DNA of 64,000 nucleotides from Clostridia bacterium (GTDB taxonomy: Bacteria > Bacillota > Clostridia > Christensenellales > Borkfalkiaceae). Numbering within the stretch: the first letter of the stretch is position 1; every line of letters starts with the position of its first letter. The notes beneath the pieces were generated by a model. It worked only from the letters and a program-made list of their open reading frames with translations, was not told the DNA's origin and searched no databases. The position numbers and the translations under genes are program-made. The DNA is taken from contig JAFVUV010000003.1 in NCBI GenBank assembly GCA_017502525.1, positions 124,001-188,000 on the forward strand, given 5' to 3'. Shown here in pieces: positions 6,439 to 15,121 of this stretch.

Positions 6439-8573
6439 AATTATTTATAGGCAAAAATTGCGGATTTTGTTTTGGTGTAAAAAGAGCAGTTAACCAAGCA
6501 CAAAAATTACGTGGAAAAGGTAATTACGTGCTTGGTGAAATTATTCATAACGATTCCGTTGTTTCAAAACTAAATAGTATGGGCGTCAAGACGGTGGATA
6601 ATTTGATGAACGTTCAGTTTAGCAAGGGCGATACTTTATTAATAAGAACTCACGGTGAACCGCCGGCAACCTTTGAAAAAGCAAACGAATTGGGGTTGAA
6701 GGTTATAGATTGTACTTGTCCGTTCGTTAAAGAAATACAAAATATTGTTCATAAACATTATTTTGATGGTTATAAGATTGCGATAATAGGCAAGGCTGAG
6801 CATCCCGAAATAAAAGGTATAAATGGTTGGTGTAATAATAGCGCGCTGATAACGGAGAATGCCAAGGAATTATCAGAAATAAATGCTGATAAATTATGTG
6901 TTGTTGTTCAAACAACCTATTCAGAAGAAAAATTTGATGCAATTATTAAAAATTTTACTTATAGCAAGGCAAAAACAGTTGATATTTTCAAAACAATTTG
7001 CTATACTACTAAAAAGCGACAAAGAGAAGCTGAAATTATAGCAAAGTCCTGCGATGCCGTTATGGTTTTGGGGGGCGCAAACAGTAATAATACAAATAAA
7101 CTTTTTGAAATTTGTTCAAAGTTTTGTTCAGTCGTTTTTCGGATGGTCAACCCTTCCGATTTTAATTATGAAAAAATAAAAAGTTATAAAAAAATAGGGG
7201 TTGTTATGGGTGCATCGACACCAATAGAACAATTCCAGGAGGTCGTCTCACATATGGAGAACATTACAGAAGAAATCATCACTACGGAAACTGTTGAAAG
7301 TGAGGTTAAGGAAGAAGTTAAAGCTACCGAAGTTTCAGCAAAATCAGAAATGGAAAAAGCTTTCGACAATATTAGACCGGGCAAAGATTTAAAAATCGGT
7401 CAAATTGTTTCCGCTATTATCACGTCTGCTAAAGACGACGGACTTACTTTGTCAATTAAAGACGCTAAAAGAGATGATTTATCTTTACCTAAAGCTGAAC
7501 TTTTAGGCGAATATGATAAAACAGCTTGGCAAGAAAAAGTTGGCCAAAAAATTCGCGTAATGGTTGTTGCTAAAAACCCCATCATTTTCTCTGAAAAAGC
7601 GATGGAAAAAGTTTTGAAAGAAGAAGCTGAAATTGAAGAAATTAAAAACGGCAAAATCTTTGAAGCAGTAATTAAATCAACTAATAAAGGTGGTCTTAAC
7701 GGTGAGTTTGGTAGTTACAGTGTTTTCGTACCTGCATCACAAATCAAACTTGGTTTCGTTAAGGACCTTGAAAAATACGTTGGTAAGACCTTAAGACTTA
7801 AGGCAGAAAAAGTAGAATCAAGAGGGGCTCGTCGTCAAATTGTTGGTTCGCAAAAAGTTATTCTTGAAGCTGAAAAGGCTGAACGTGATGCAATTAAGGC
7901 TGCTAAAGAGGCAGAATTCTTTGCTAGTATTCAAGAAGGCGACGTTGTTATCGGTACACCTGTTAGATTTACCGCATTTGGTGCTTTTATAGACGTTAAC
8001 GGATTTGATTGTCTTGCTCATATTTCAGACCTTTCATGGACCGGTTGTAAAGATTGTTCAGAAGTTCTTGAATTAGGTAAAGAATTTGAATTCAAAATTT
8101 TGAAGATTGACGCAGAAGCTAAGCGTGTTTCTGTAGGTTATAAGCAATTACAACCCAAACCTTGGGATTGTGTTGCTGAAAAATATAACATTGGTGACGT
8201 CGTTAAAGGAACGGTTGTTAGACTCGTTAACTTTGGTGCTTTCATTGAAGTAGAAAAAGGTGTTGATGGTTTAGTTCACGTTTCACAAATTTCAAATCAA
8301 TGGTTAGAAAATCCTGTAACAGCATTGCAAATTGGTCAAGAAATTGAGGCTAAAATACTTGATATTAATCCTGAAAAGGAAAAAATGACCTTATCTATTA
8401 AAGCTTTACTTCCTGAAATCGAAAAACCCGAACAGGAAGAAGAAAAGGTTGCTAAAGGTAAAAAACGTAAAGCTGTTAAAGAGGAAGAAGATGCTGACGA
8501 ACTTCACGAATGGAAAGACAACGATGACGGTGGAGTTTCTATCGCTGAAATGATTGGTAACACTGAAAACTAA
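6435..8573 (+). CDS. ispH: IspH reductase fused to S1 RNA-binding repeats
   Basis: A two-part protein of 712 residues. Residues 1-274 are 4-hydroxy-3-methylbut-2-enyl diphosphate reductase, the last step of the MEP isoprenoid pathway. The 4Fe-4S ligands Cys12, Cys95 (CPFVKE) and Cys189 (CYTTKKRQ) are present, with substrate-binding His38, His73, His123 and Glu125. After an acidic linker (about 275-315), residues 318-660 carry four S1-type domains; the last two (RFTAFGAFIDV, LVNFGAFIEV) are closest to ribosomal protein S1. A charged tail ends the protein. The fusion is known in Clostridia and covers the role of an S1/RpsA-like protein. Two terminators follow. Confidence 0.93.
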   Translation: MKLFIGKNCGFCFGVKRAVNQAQKLRGKGNYVLGEIIHNDSVVSKLNSMGVKTVDNLMNVQFSKGDTLLIRTHGEPPATFEKANELGLKVIDCTCPFVKEIQNIVHKHYFDGYKIAIIGKAEHPEIKGINGWCNNSALITENAKELSEINADKLCVVVQTTYSEEKFDAIIKNFTYSKAKTVDIFKTICYTTKKRQREAEIIAKSCDAVMVLGGANSNNTNKLFEICSKFCSVVFRMVNPSDFNYEKIKSYKKIGVVMGASTPIEQFQEVVSHMENITEEIITTETVESEVKEEVKATEVSAKSEMEKAFDNIRPGKDLKIGQIVSAIITSAKDDGLTLSIKDAKRDDLSLPKAELLGEYDKTAWQEKVGQKIRVMVVAKNPIIFSEKAMEKVLKEEAEIEEIKNGKIFEAVIKSTNKGGLNGEFGSYSVFVPASQIKLGFVKDLEKYVGKTLRLKAEKVESRGARRQIVGSQKVILEAEKAERDAIKAAKEAEFFASIQEGDVVIGTPVRFTAFGAFIDVNGFDCLAHISDLSWTGCKDCSEVLELGKEFEFKILKIDAEAKRVSVGYKQLQPKPWDCVAEKYNIGDVVKGTVVRLVNFGAFIEVEKGVDGLVHVSQISNQWLENPVTALQIGQEIEAKILDINPEKEKMTLSIKALLPEIEKPEQEEEKVAKGKKRKAVKEEEDADELHEWKDNDDGGVSIAEMIGNTEN

Positions 8574-8586
8574 TTTAACTAATTTA

Positions 8587-8615
8587 AGCAGGTTTATTAT
8601 TAAACCTGCTTTTTT
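8587..8615 (+). terminator. Terminator after ispH-S1
   Basis: Arms AGCAGGTTTA and TAAACCTGCT with a 4-base loop, then T6. Confidence 0.9.
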
Positions 8616-8632
8616 ATCTGTATAAATTTTAA

Positions 8633-8655
8633 GGCGCGGTAATTCGCGCCTTTTT
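8633..8655 (+). terminator. Second, tandem terminator before spoIIIA
   Basis: Arms GGCGCG and CGCGCC around a 6-base loop, then T5. Two terminators in series insulate the sporulation operon from the upstream housekeeping operon. Confidence 0.85.
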
Positions 8656-8707
8656 ATTTTGGTTAAATATGTAATAATTTTTATCAATTAAAAATATAAA
8701 TATATTG

Positions 8708-9577
8708 ATGAGCTTAGATTTTTTACCAATAAATATATTAACGTCATTACAAAAGTTGAACTTGGACAAGCTTTATGAGATAAGACTAAGAAAAGATTAT
8801 CCAATCAAAGTTTGTTATGAAGGTATTTATAGATATTTGTCAAAAAATGGCGTGACAATTTTGGCAACTGAGTCAATTATATGTAATCAACAAGATATTG
8901 AAAATATAATAAACAACGTAACAGAACAATCTATTTATGCATATAATGAAGAAATTAAAAACGGATATATAACTACTGTAAACGGAATTCGTATAGGATT
9001 AGGTGGAGATTGCGTTTATGACAATAACGGACTGGTAACATTAAAAAATTTTAGGTCGTTAAATATTAGAATTGCACATGTGATTAAAAATTGTTCTTAT
9101 AAAATTTTTGAACGAATAGTTTTAAACAATGAAATTCAAAGTACGCTGATTATTTCGCCGCCATTTTATGGAAAAACTACAATATTAAAAGATTTGGCAA
9201 CTCAAATTAATAATAGATATAATTATCCATTGTTAATAATTGATGAACGTGGGGAATTTTATTCTATTTCAGGCGAAAATATTGATGCAATCAGATATTC
9301 GGACAAGTATTTTGCTTTTAATAATGGCTTAAGGGCTTTATCGCCCCGAATTATAATAACGGATGAACTAATAACCGAAAGCGACTGGCTGTGTGCTAAA
9401 AGCGTGGTGGATAGTGGGGTGAAAATAATTGCTAGTTGTCACGCTAAAAATATGGAACAGTTAACGGGAAAAAAGTATTTTTTAAATAGCATTTTTGACA
9501 AGTATATAGTGTTAAACAACTATGGATTTATTGATGGTGGATTCACAATATATAATAAGGATTTTACTGTGCAATGA
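8708..9577 (+). CDS. spoIIIAA: Stage III sporulation protein AA (ATPase)
   Basis: First gene of the eight-gene spoIIIA operon. It encodes the cytoplasmic ATPase, related to secretion ATPases, that energises the SpoIIIA-SpoIIQ channel between mother cell and forespore. 289 residues from the ATG (a TTG lies one codon upstream). The Walker A motif is SPPFYGKTT near residue 150, with LLIIDERGEFY as the Walker B strand. The C-terminal part shows the usual LSPRIIITDEL and SCHAKNMEQL motifs. The stop overlaps spoIIIAB by 4 bases. Members are usually 300-330 residues, so this one is slightly short. Confidence 0.95.
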   Translation: MSLDFLPINILTSLQKLNLDKLYEIRLRKDYPIKVCYEGIYRYLSKNGVTILATESIICNQQDIENIINNVTEQSIYAYNEEIKNGYITTVNGIRIGLGGDCVYDNNGLVTLKNFRSLNIRIAHVIKNCSYKIFERIVLNNEIQSTLIISPPFYGKTTILKDLATQINNRYNYPLLIIDERGEFYSISGENIDAIRYSDKYFAFNNGLRALSPRIIITDELITESDWLCAKSVVDSGVKIIASCHAKNMEQLTGKKYFLNSIFDKYIVLNNYGFIDGGFTIYNKDFTVQ

Positions 9578-10035
9578 GAATAATAATTGGCATTATTTTA
9601 TTAATAATTAGCGTTTTAATCGGATGCGGTTTGGCGCGTAAGTTTACTAAGCGACGAGAATTTTTTAATTCATTTAAGGATTTTAATTTAATAATTCAAA
9701 GGGAGATTTCTTATTCTCAAAGTTCAATTCCTAAACTTTTATCTAGTATAGAAAATAATGATGATTTTTATAAATGTATAAAACGTTATTACACAAATAA
9801 AGAATTTTACTTTGAAAGCACTTATTTAAATTCACAAGAATTAAATTTTTTTAAGCAATATTTAATGCAAATCGGTAAAAGTGATAAGACTAGCCAAGGG
9901 AAGTTAATAGAAAGTATGGGGGAACAATTAAGTGAAAAATTATCAGTTGCTACGGAATTAGAACAAAAATACAAAAGTTTATATATTAAATTAAGCGTTT
10001 TGATAGGGCTTATTGCGTTTATAGTTTGTTTGTAG
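9574..10035 (+). CDS. spoIIIAB: Stage III sporulation protein AB
   Basis: 153 residues with an N-terminal membrane segment (IIIGIILLIISVLIGCGLA), a helical soluble part and a second hydrophobic segment at the C-terminus (LYIKLSVLIGLIAFIVCL). This is the layout of SpoIIIAB, a membrane component with a fold like GspF-type secretion proteins. It overlaps spoIIIAA (ATGA), and spoIIIAC follows after 6 bases. The assignment rests on operon position plus topology. Confidence 0.9.
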   Translation: MRIIIGIILLIISVLIGCGLARKFTKRREFFNSFKDFNLIIQREISYSQSSIPKLLSSIENNDDFYKCIKRYYTNKEFYFESTYLNSQELNFFKQYLMQIGKSDKTSQGKLIESMGEQLSEKLSVATELEQKYKSLYIKLSVLIGLIAFIVCL

Positions 10036-10041
10036 GGATTT

Positions 10042-10239
10042 ATGCAAGTTGATATTATTTTTAAAATAGCTGCTATTGGTATTTTAATTACCGTTGTTAC
10101 GCAAGTGTTAAAAAAAAGTGATAGAGATGATATAGCAACGCTAGTTTCATTAGCAGGATTAATTATCGTATTATCTTTAGTTATTAATATGATAAGTGAA
10201 CTGTTTGAATCAATTAAAAACATTTTTAATCTATTTTAA
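10042..10239 (+). CDS. spoIIIAC: Stage III sporulation protein AC
   Basis: A 65-residue protein of two membrane segments (DIIFKIAAIGILITVVTQVL, then IATLVSLAGLIIVLSLVINMI) separated by a short charged loop (KKSDRDD), as in SpoIIIAC of spore formers. It shares its last base with the first base of spoIIIAD. Part of the feeding-tube channel in the outer forespore membrane. Confidence 0.93.
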   Translation: MQVDIIFKIAAIGILITVVTQVLKKSDRDDIATLVSLAGLIIVLSLVINMISELFESIKNIFNLF

Positions 10240-10619
10240 TGTGGCAAATTATTATAATCGCGCTACTTTGCGCTATAATCACGCTATATCTAAAAAGCGT
10301 TGGAAGTGAATTTTATATTTTCACATTAATTGGTTCAGGTATAATAATATTTATATTTATAGTAAGTTATTTATCAACGATTTATGAATTTATAAATTAT
10401 TTAATAACTCTGTCTGGAATAGATAAAGAATACTATTTAATTATACTTAAAGTTACGGCAGTTGCTTATTTGGTTGAGTTTGCGACGGACGTTATAAATG
10501 ATATGGGGATAGGTGGACTTGCTAATAAACTCATTTTCGCAGGTAAAATTATAATATTGTATTTGTCAATGCCAATTTTTTATGCGATTATAAGGCTTTT
10601 AACGGAGTTGATAAGATGA
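10239..10619 (+). CDS. spoIIIAD: Stage III sporulation protein AD
   Basis: 126 residues, almost entirely hydrophobic, with about four membrane segments. The conserved central stretch LKVTAVAYLVEFATDVINDMGIGG is split by the membrane and is diagnostic of SpoIIIAD. It starts on the base that ends spoIIIAC and overlaps spoIIIAE by 4 bases, so translation is tightly coupled. Confidence 0.93.
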   Translation: MWQIIIIALLCAIITLYLKSVGSEFYIFTLIGSGIIIFIFIVSYLSTIYEFINYLITLSGIDKEYYLIILKVTAVAYLVEFATDVINDMGIGGLANKLIFAGKIIILYLSMPIFYAIIRLLTELIR

Positions 10620-11779
10620 GAATTAATAAAAAAGTATTTCTAAAAACTATTATAATTCTTGTTTTATTTATAGTGTTGAACGATAAAACAATATTAGTAA
10701 GTGCTGATGCGGTTTCAGATAGCGTAAACGAACAGTTGAATAATTTAGATTTATCTGCTTTGGAAAATTTTTTTAATTCAATAAATACGTTCAATGAAAT
10801 AGGGTTTGCTTCTTACTTGAACTCAATTCTAAATGGTGATTTCGTTTTAGATTACGGAGCTTTCTTTTCCTTAATAATAAAAATTATTTTTGATAACGTA
10901 ACGACTTTTATGCCGACGTTTATTAGTATAATTGCGATAAGCATTTTTTCGGCTATAATTAAACAGGTTAGAAGTTCACTTATAACCGATAGTGTTGCGG
11001 AAATTGCTTTTTACGTTTGTGCGTGCACAATTGCTGTTTTGTTGTTAGGACAACTTATAAATATTTTCACTACTGCTAAAATAATCATTGAAAATATAGC
11101 GATTTTTACTGAGATTGTGTCACCCATAATCTTAACTTTGATGCTCGCGGTAGGTGGAAACGTATCAGCAACAGTCTATAAACCAACGGTAGCGTTTTTA
11201 TCTAATGGAGTAATAAACGTTGCTCTTTACGTTTTGTTTCCACTAATAGTTTTAATTACTGTTTTTTCTCTTGCATCTAATTTTAGCGATATGATTAAAT
11301 TTAATAAATTTTCTTATTTAGTCGGTGGAATAATAAAATGGATAATTGGCATAACAGCAACAGTATTTGGTTCTTTTTTATCAATACAAGGGATAACAAG
11401 CGCATGCTATGACGGAATATCATTAAAAGCAACTAAATATGCCGTTTCTAACTCAATACCACTAATTGGTGGGTTTATCAAAGACGGTTTTGATTTAATC
11501 ATAGCCGGTAGTGTAATTATAAAACACGCAGTAGGGTTATCTTGTGTTATAGGTTTGTTTTTTATTTTATTATCGCCGATTTTATCTATTGCGACCTTTT
11601 CAATCACTTTAAAATTAGCTTCAGCTATTATTGATTCGGTTGCGGATGCTAGACTTGCAAACTTTTGTACTTCAATAACTAAAAGTTTGGGATATGTTAC
11701 GGCGGTATTACTTTTAGTAGGTTTTATGTTCTTTATAACAGTTTTACTGATGGTATTTTCTGCTAATGCTTTTTTATAG
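10616..11779 (+). CDS. spoIIIAE: Stage III sporulation protein AE
   Basis: 387 residues with an N-terminal signal or anchor segment, a short extracytoplasmic part (about residues 30-85) and roughly eight membrane segments. Family stretches include GGIIKWIIGITATVFGSFLSIQG and the following SCYDGISLKATKYAVSN, then PLIGGFIKDGFDLI (split across the membrane). It is the large polytopic component of the SpoIIIA channel. Its end overlaps the longest frame of spoIIIAF. Confidence 0.94.
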   Translation: MRINKKVFLKTIIILVLFIVLNDKTILVSADAVSDSVNEQLNNLDLSALENFFNSINTFNEIGFASYLNSILNGDFVLDYGAFFSLIIKIIFDNVTTFMPTFISIIAISIFSAIIKQVRSSLITDSVAEIAFYVCACTIAVLLLGQLINIFTTAKIIIENIAIFTEIVSPIILTLMLAVGGNVSATVYKPTVAFLSNGVINVALYVLFPLIVLITVFSLASNFSDMIKFNKFSYLVGGIIKWIIGITATVFGSFLSIQGITSACYDGISLKATKYAVSNSIPLIGGFIKDGFDLIIAGSVIIKHAVGLSCVIGLFFILLSPILSIATFSITLKLASAIIDSVADARLANFCTSITKSLGYVTAVLLLVGFMFFITVLLMVFSANAFL

Positions 11780-11795
11780 GTGTACTAGTTCTGTT

Positions 11796-12278
11796 ATGAA
11801 ATCTTACGTATCTAATTTAATAATTTCTTCGTTTGTTTTTACAATATTTATTTTGATAATTCCTAGTGGAAAAATGACAAAATCTGTAAAAACGACAATA
11901 GGACTGATTTTGATTATTTTAGTTTTTAGTCCACTTGTAAAATTAAAAAATATCGATATTAATATGAATGATTTTATATTTAAAGATGACATTGAAATTC
12001 AAACTAATTTTATAGAGTACGTTTATCAAGAAAAAGCAAAATCATTAGAAAATAATTGTGAAAATATATCCAAAGAATTGGGTGTAAGTAATGCAGAATT
12101 TAGTGTGGTTTACGCGATAAACGTCGAAAATCAATTTGAAGTTGAATATATAGAAATAAATTTAAAAAACGCTGTAATCAATTCGGAAATCGAGCATATA
12201 AATATTATTGAGAAAGTCAAAAAAAATATTTCCGAATATCTTGATATAGACTATAAAAACGTGGTGGTTTATGAATAG
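11796..12278 (+). CDS. spoIIIAF: Stage III sporulation protein AF
   Basis: 160 residues from the ATG at 11796. Two membrane segments near the N-terminus flank the marker LIIPSGKMTKSVKTTIGLIL, and a soluble C-terminal domain follows, as in SpoIIIAF. A longer start at 11766 would add ten residues read inside spoIIIAE. I prefer 11796 because an AGGTG lies 13 bases before it and the protein then begins close to the first membrane helix, but the choice is not certain. It overlaps spoIIIAG by 8 bases. Confidence 0.88.
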   Translation: MKSYVSNLIISSFVFTIFILIIPSGKMTKSVKTTIGLILIILVFSPLVKLKNIDINMNDFIFKDDIEIQTNFIEYVYQEKAKSLENNCENISKELGVSNAEFSVVYAINVENQFEVEYIEINLKNAVINSEIEHINIIEKVKKNISEYLDIDYKNVVVYE

Positions 12279-12792
12279 TTCGGATAGTGTGAAAGAAAGT
12301 AAAATTATTAATCTTTTTAACAAAATAAAATTAAACAAAAAATTTCAAGTCATAATTGTAATTGTAATATCATTAATAATCGTTTTTGGTTTAATTACTA
12401 GTAATAAAGAAGTTGATAAGACTAATGAAGTTGCTGTAGACGAGATATCGTCTTACGTAACTAATTTAGAACGTAGATTAACTAACACGCTAAAGACGGT
12501 AGATGGTGCGGGGAACGTTTCGGTCGTTATCACGGTTGAGTCTGGAATGGAGACAGTTCTTGCAATGACTACGACAACAAAACAGACTGTAGGCGGAACT
12601 GAAACTGTTGAAACTCCATTAATAGTAAATGGCAAAACTGTTATCGTAAAGGAAGTATATCCTAAAATTGTTGGGGTGTTAATCGTGGCGCAAGGCGCGA
12701 AGAATATTGCCGTATTGAACAAAATTCAACAGGCAACCACATCGCTACTTAATATAAATCTAAATCAAATTGAAATATTAACAATGAAATAA
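12271..12792 (+). CDS. spoIIIAG: Stage III sporulation protein AG
   Basis: 173 residues. A charged cytoplasmic N-terminus and one membrane helix (about residues 30-48) precede a soluble domain in the intermembrane space. That domain contains LERRLTNTLKTVDGAGNVSVVITVESGME, read here in two parts, which matches the ring-forming domain of SpoIIIAG. The later IVGVLIVAQGA and LLNINLNQIEIL are also typical. SpoIIIAG forms a large ring in the channel between the two cells. Confidence 0.94.
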   Translation: MNSSDSVKESKIINLFNKIKLNKKFQVIIVIVISLIIVFGLITSNKEVDKTNEVAVDEISSYVTNLERRLTNTLKTVDGAGNVSVVITVESGMETVLAMTTTTKQTVGGTETVETPLIVNGKTVIVKEVYPKIVGVLIVAQGAKNIAVLNKIQQATTSLLNINLNQIEILTMK

Positions 12793-12803
12793 GGAGAAAA
12801 ATT

Positions 12804-13283
12804 ATGTCAAAAAAGAGAAAAATTGTTGTTTTATCGTGTATGATTGCTTTACTTGCCGTTACCGCCGTGTTCAATTTTATTATGACTACGAGCATTGTGG
12901 ACGGACAAGAAAGCGCAATTGTGAGTTCGGCGAATTATTTTTCGCAGTATAGGAGTGAGCGATTAAATACTAGAAATGAAGAATTATTGCAACTTGATTC
13001 AATTATTGCTTGTTCTGAAAAAGGAAGTGCAGAGTATTCTGATGCGCTAAATATGAAGATTAAACTTACTGATATTACAGAAAAAGAACTTTTACTAGAA
13101 AGTTTAATTAAAGCTTATGGCTTTGAAGATGCCGTAGTAGTAATCGGTTTAGAGTCTGAAAACGTTAACGTTATAGCAAAATCTACAGAACTAACAACCG
13201 ATGACGCTATATTAATTTACTCTATAGTTGCCGAAGAGACTAATTCTTCGCCTGAAAACGTAAAAATTATACCTATTTCTTAA
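12804..13283 (+). CDS. spoIIIAH: Stage III sporulation protein AH
   Basis: 159 residues with one N-terminal membrane helix (about 7-27) and a soluble domain resembling the YscJ/FliF ring fold: LLLESLIKAYGFEDAVVVIG, then ENVNVIAKSTELTTDDAI. SpoIIIAH binds forespore SpoIIQ across the intermembrane space. A strong AAGGAGA ribosome-binding site precedes the ATG, so it may be made in larger amounts than the tightly overlapping genes before it. Last gene of the operon. Confidence 0.94.
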   Translation: MSKKRKIVVLSCMIALLAVTAVFNFIMTTSIVDGQESAIVSSANYFSQYRSERLNTRNEELLQLDSIIACSEKGSAEYSDALNMKIKLTDITEKELLLESLIKAYGFEDAVVVIGLESENVNVIAKSTELTTDDAILIYSIVAEETNSSPENVKIIPIS

Positions 13284-13351
13284 AAAACACTATGCAAAAT
13301 AAATATTTTATGATACAATAAATAAAAGAATTTATTTATCAGGGGATATTT

Positions 13352-13873
13352 ATGGCTCGTTTTAAAAAATTACCGATAAACACTAACGAAGGTAAACTAG
13401 TTTATAGTGATAATATTATAGATGGAATAGTTTTGCTTGCTGTAAAAGAAATTCCGTTCGTGCAACTTTATGCAGGCGATATTAGAAATAAAATGCATAG
13501 CCCTGCCGTTAAATGCTCAAAAGCAAGTGATGGCGTTCATGTGGACGTAATGGTTAAGGTCCATTTTAGTCAAAGCATTTCGGAATTAGCTTTTAGAATA
13601 CAAGAATCAGTTCGTCATAACGTTGAAGCTATGACTGAATATCATATTGCTAGCGTAAACGTAAGCATTAAAGGTGTATTTTTTGATAACGATAAATCTT
13701 CTAACGAAATATGCAAGAAAAATAAAGGTTGCAAAGAAAAAACTAAAAAAGCTAAAGCTAAATATCGTGTGAAGAACGTTAACGTTTATGTAAAAGATGC
13801 TACAGTTGAAGATGCAATTAAACAAAATATTGCAGTTACAGAAGAAAAAATACAAGATATAGAAGATAAATAA
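13352..13873 (+). CDS. Asp23/Gls24 family envelope stress response protein
   Basis: 173 residues. The first 115 form an Asp23-type domain (NIIDGIVLLAVKEIPFVQLY, VDVMVKVHFSQSISELAFRIQESV, then a VNVSIKG strand). The C-terminal part is lysine-rich (KKNKGCKEKTKKAKAK) and then acidic, an extension rather than part of the fold. The domain is linked to cell-envelope homeostasis. In many Firmicutes an asp23-like gene (yqhY) lies directly before nusB, as here. It has a CAGGGGA ribosome-binding site. Confidence 0.9.
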   Translation: MARFKKLPINTNEGKLVYSDNIIDGIVLLAVKEIPFVQLYAGDIRNKMHSPAVKCSKASDGVHVDVMVKVHFSQSISELAFRIQESVRHNVEAMTEYHIASVNVSIKGVFFDNDKSSNEICKKNKGCKEKTKKAKAKYRVKNVNVYVKDATVEDAIKQNIAVTEEKIQDIEDK

Positions 13874-13884
13874 GAAGGTAACTA

Positions 13885-14271
13885 ATGAGAAGTTTAGCTA
13901 GAGAGGCAGTGTTTAAGTTGTTATTTTCCCAGCTCTTCAATCCGAGTGATGAAGGGCTTTTTACTGTTTTATGCAAAGATTTATCCGACAGTAGTCAGCA
14001 GTTCGCAAACGAACTATTAAACTGTGTACAAAACAATATACAAAATTATTTAGAAAAGATTGAAAATCTTGCAATAGGGTATAAAATCAATCGTTTATAT
14101 AATGCAGATAAATGTGCAATTTTAATCGGTATGGCTGAACTTGATAATTTCAAGCAAACTCCCGTTGCGGTAGTAATTAATGAAGCAGTTAATTTGGTAG
14201 CAAAATATTCAACTGAAAACAGCACTGATTTTGTAAACGGAATTTTAGCGGCTTATTCTAAGGAGATTTAA
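13885..14271 (+). CDS. nusB: Transcription antitermination protein NusB
   Basis: 128 residues, all-helical. NusB binds boxA RNA with NusE in rRNA antitermination. The N-terminal REAVFKLLFSQLF and the C-terminal pattern GMAELDNFKQTPVAVVINEAVNLVAKYS (read in parts), then FVNGILAAY, are clear NusB signatures. Neighbouring asp23 and folD are the usual partners in Firmicutes. The middle region is short and variable. Confidence 0.94.
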   Translation: MRSLAREAVFKLLFSQLFNPSDEGLFTVLCKDLSDSSQQFANELLNCVQNNIQNYLEKIENLAIGYKINRLYNADKCAILIGMAELDNFKQTPVAVVINEAVNLVAKYSTENSTDFVNGILAAYSKEI

Positions 14272-14272
14272 T

Positions 14273-15121
14273 ATGGCTAATATCATTGATGGTAAAATGT
14301 TGGCACAAAAAGTTAAGGATGAATTAAAGGAAAAAGTTGCTAATTTTAAACGAGAATTCGGCAGAGATATAACTTTGGCTGTAATTTTGGTTGGCGAAAA
14401 CCCCGCATCACAAGTTTACGTTAAAAATAAAATTAAAGCTACAGAATATGTTGGTATGAAATCGCTTTCTTTTTATTTGCCTGAAAATGCAACTGAAGAA
14501 CAGGTAAGTGATACCGTAAAACAACTCGCCGAAGACAAGTCGGTTGACGGGATTTTAGTTCAACTTCCATTACCAAAGCATCTTGATGAAAATAAAATTT
14601 TAAATCTTATTCCAGCAAATAAAGACGTGGATGGTTTTTTAGCCGAAAACGTTGGGAATTTAATGCTTGGTCAGCCTTGTACGGTAGCTTGCACGCCGTT
14701 TGGGGTGTTAAAAATGCTACAAAGCGAAAATATTGAAATGTCTGGTAAAAATGCTGTAGTCATTGGCCGTAGTAATATCGTTGGTAAACCAATGGCAATG
14801 CTTTTGCTTAAAGAAAATTGTACGGTTACTATATGTCACAGTAAGACTAAAAACTTAAAAGAAGTTTGCAAAAATGCGGATATTTTAGTTGCTGCTATAG
14901 GTCGCCCCAAATTCGTAACCAGAGATATGGTTAAAGATGGTGCGACTGTAATTGACGTTGGAATTAATAGAACTGAAAATGGGCTAGTTGGTGACGTTGA
15001 TTATGAAAACGTTAAAGAAATTGCCTCATACATTACGCCGGTGCCAGGTGGCGTTGGACCTATGACGATTGCAATGCTTTTAGAAAATACTTATCTTTGT
15101 GCTGTTAGAAATGTTAAGTAA
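14273..15121 (+). CDS. folD: Methylenetetrahydrofolate dehydrogenase/cyclohydrolase
   Basis: A bifunctional one-carbon enzyme interconverting 5,10-methylene- and 10-formyl-tetrahydrofolate. 282 residues. Signatures in order: VGENPASQVYVKNK, VDGILVQLPLPKHLDE, NKDVDGF, the nucleotide-binding VIGRSNIVGKPMA, TVTICHSKT and PVPGGVGPMTIAMLLENT. AAGGAG lies just before the start. The last 11 bases overlap ispA. Confidence 0.96.
   Translation: MANIIDGKMLAQKVKDELKEKVANFKREFGRDITLAVILVGENPASQVYVKNKIKATEYVGMKSLSFYLPENATEEQVSDTVKQLAEDKSVDGILVQLPLPKHLDENKILNLIPANKDVDGFLAENVGNLMLGQPCTVACTPFGVLKMLQSENIEMSGKNAVVIGRSNIVGKPMAMLLLKENCTVTICHSKTKNLKEVCKNADILVAAIGRPKFVTRDMVKDGATVIDVGINRTENGLVGDVDYENVKEIASYITPVPGGVGPMTIAMLLENTYLCAVRNVK

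Noticed and set aside
8656-8707. Sigma-E-type promoter before spoIIIAA
   Set aside because: Expected from biology, but I could not place -35 and -10 boxes of the sigma-E consensus with confidence in this AT-rich gap.
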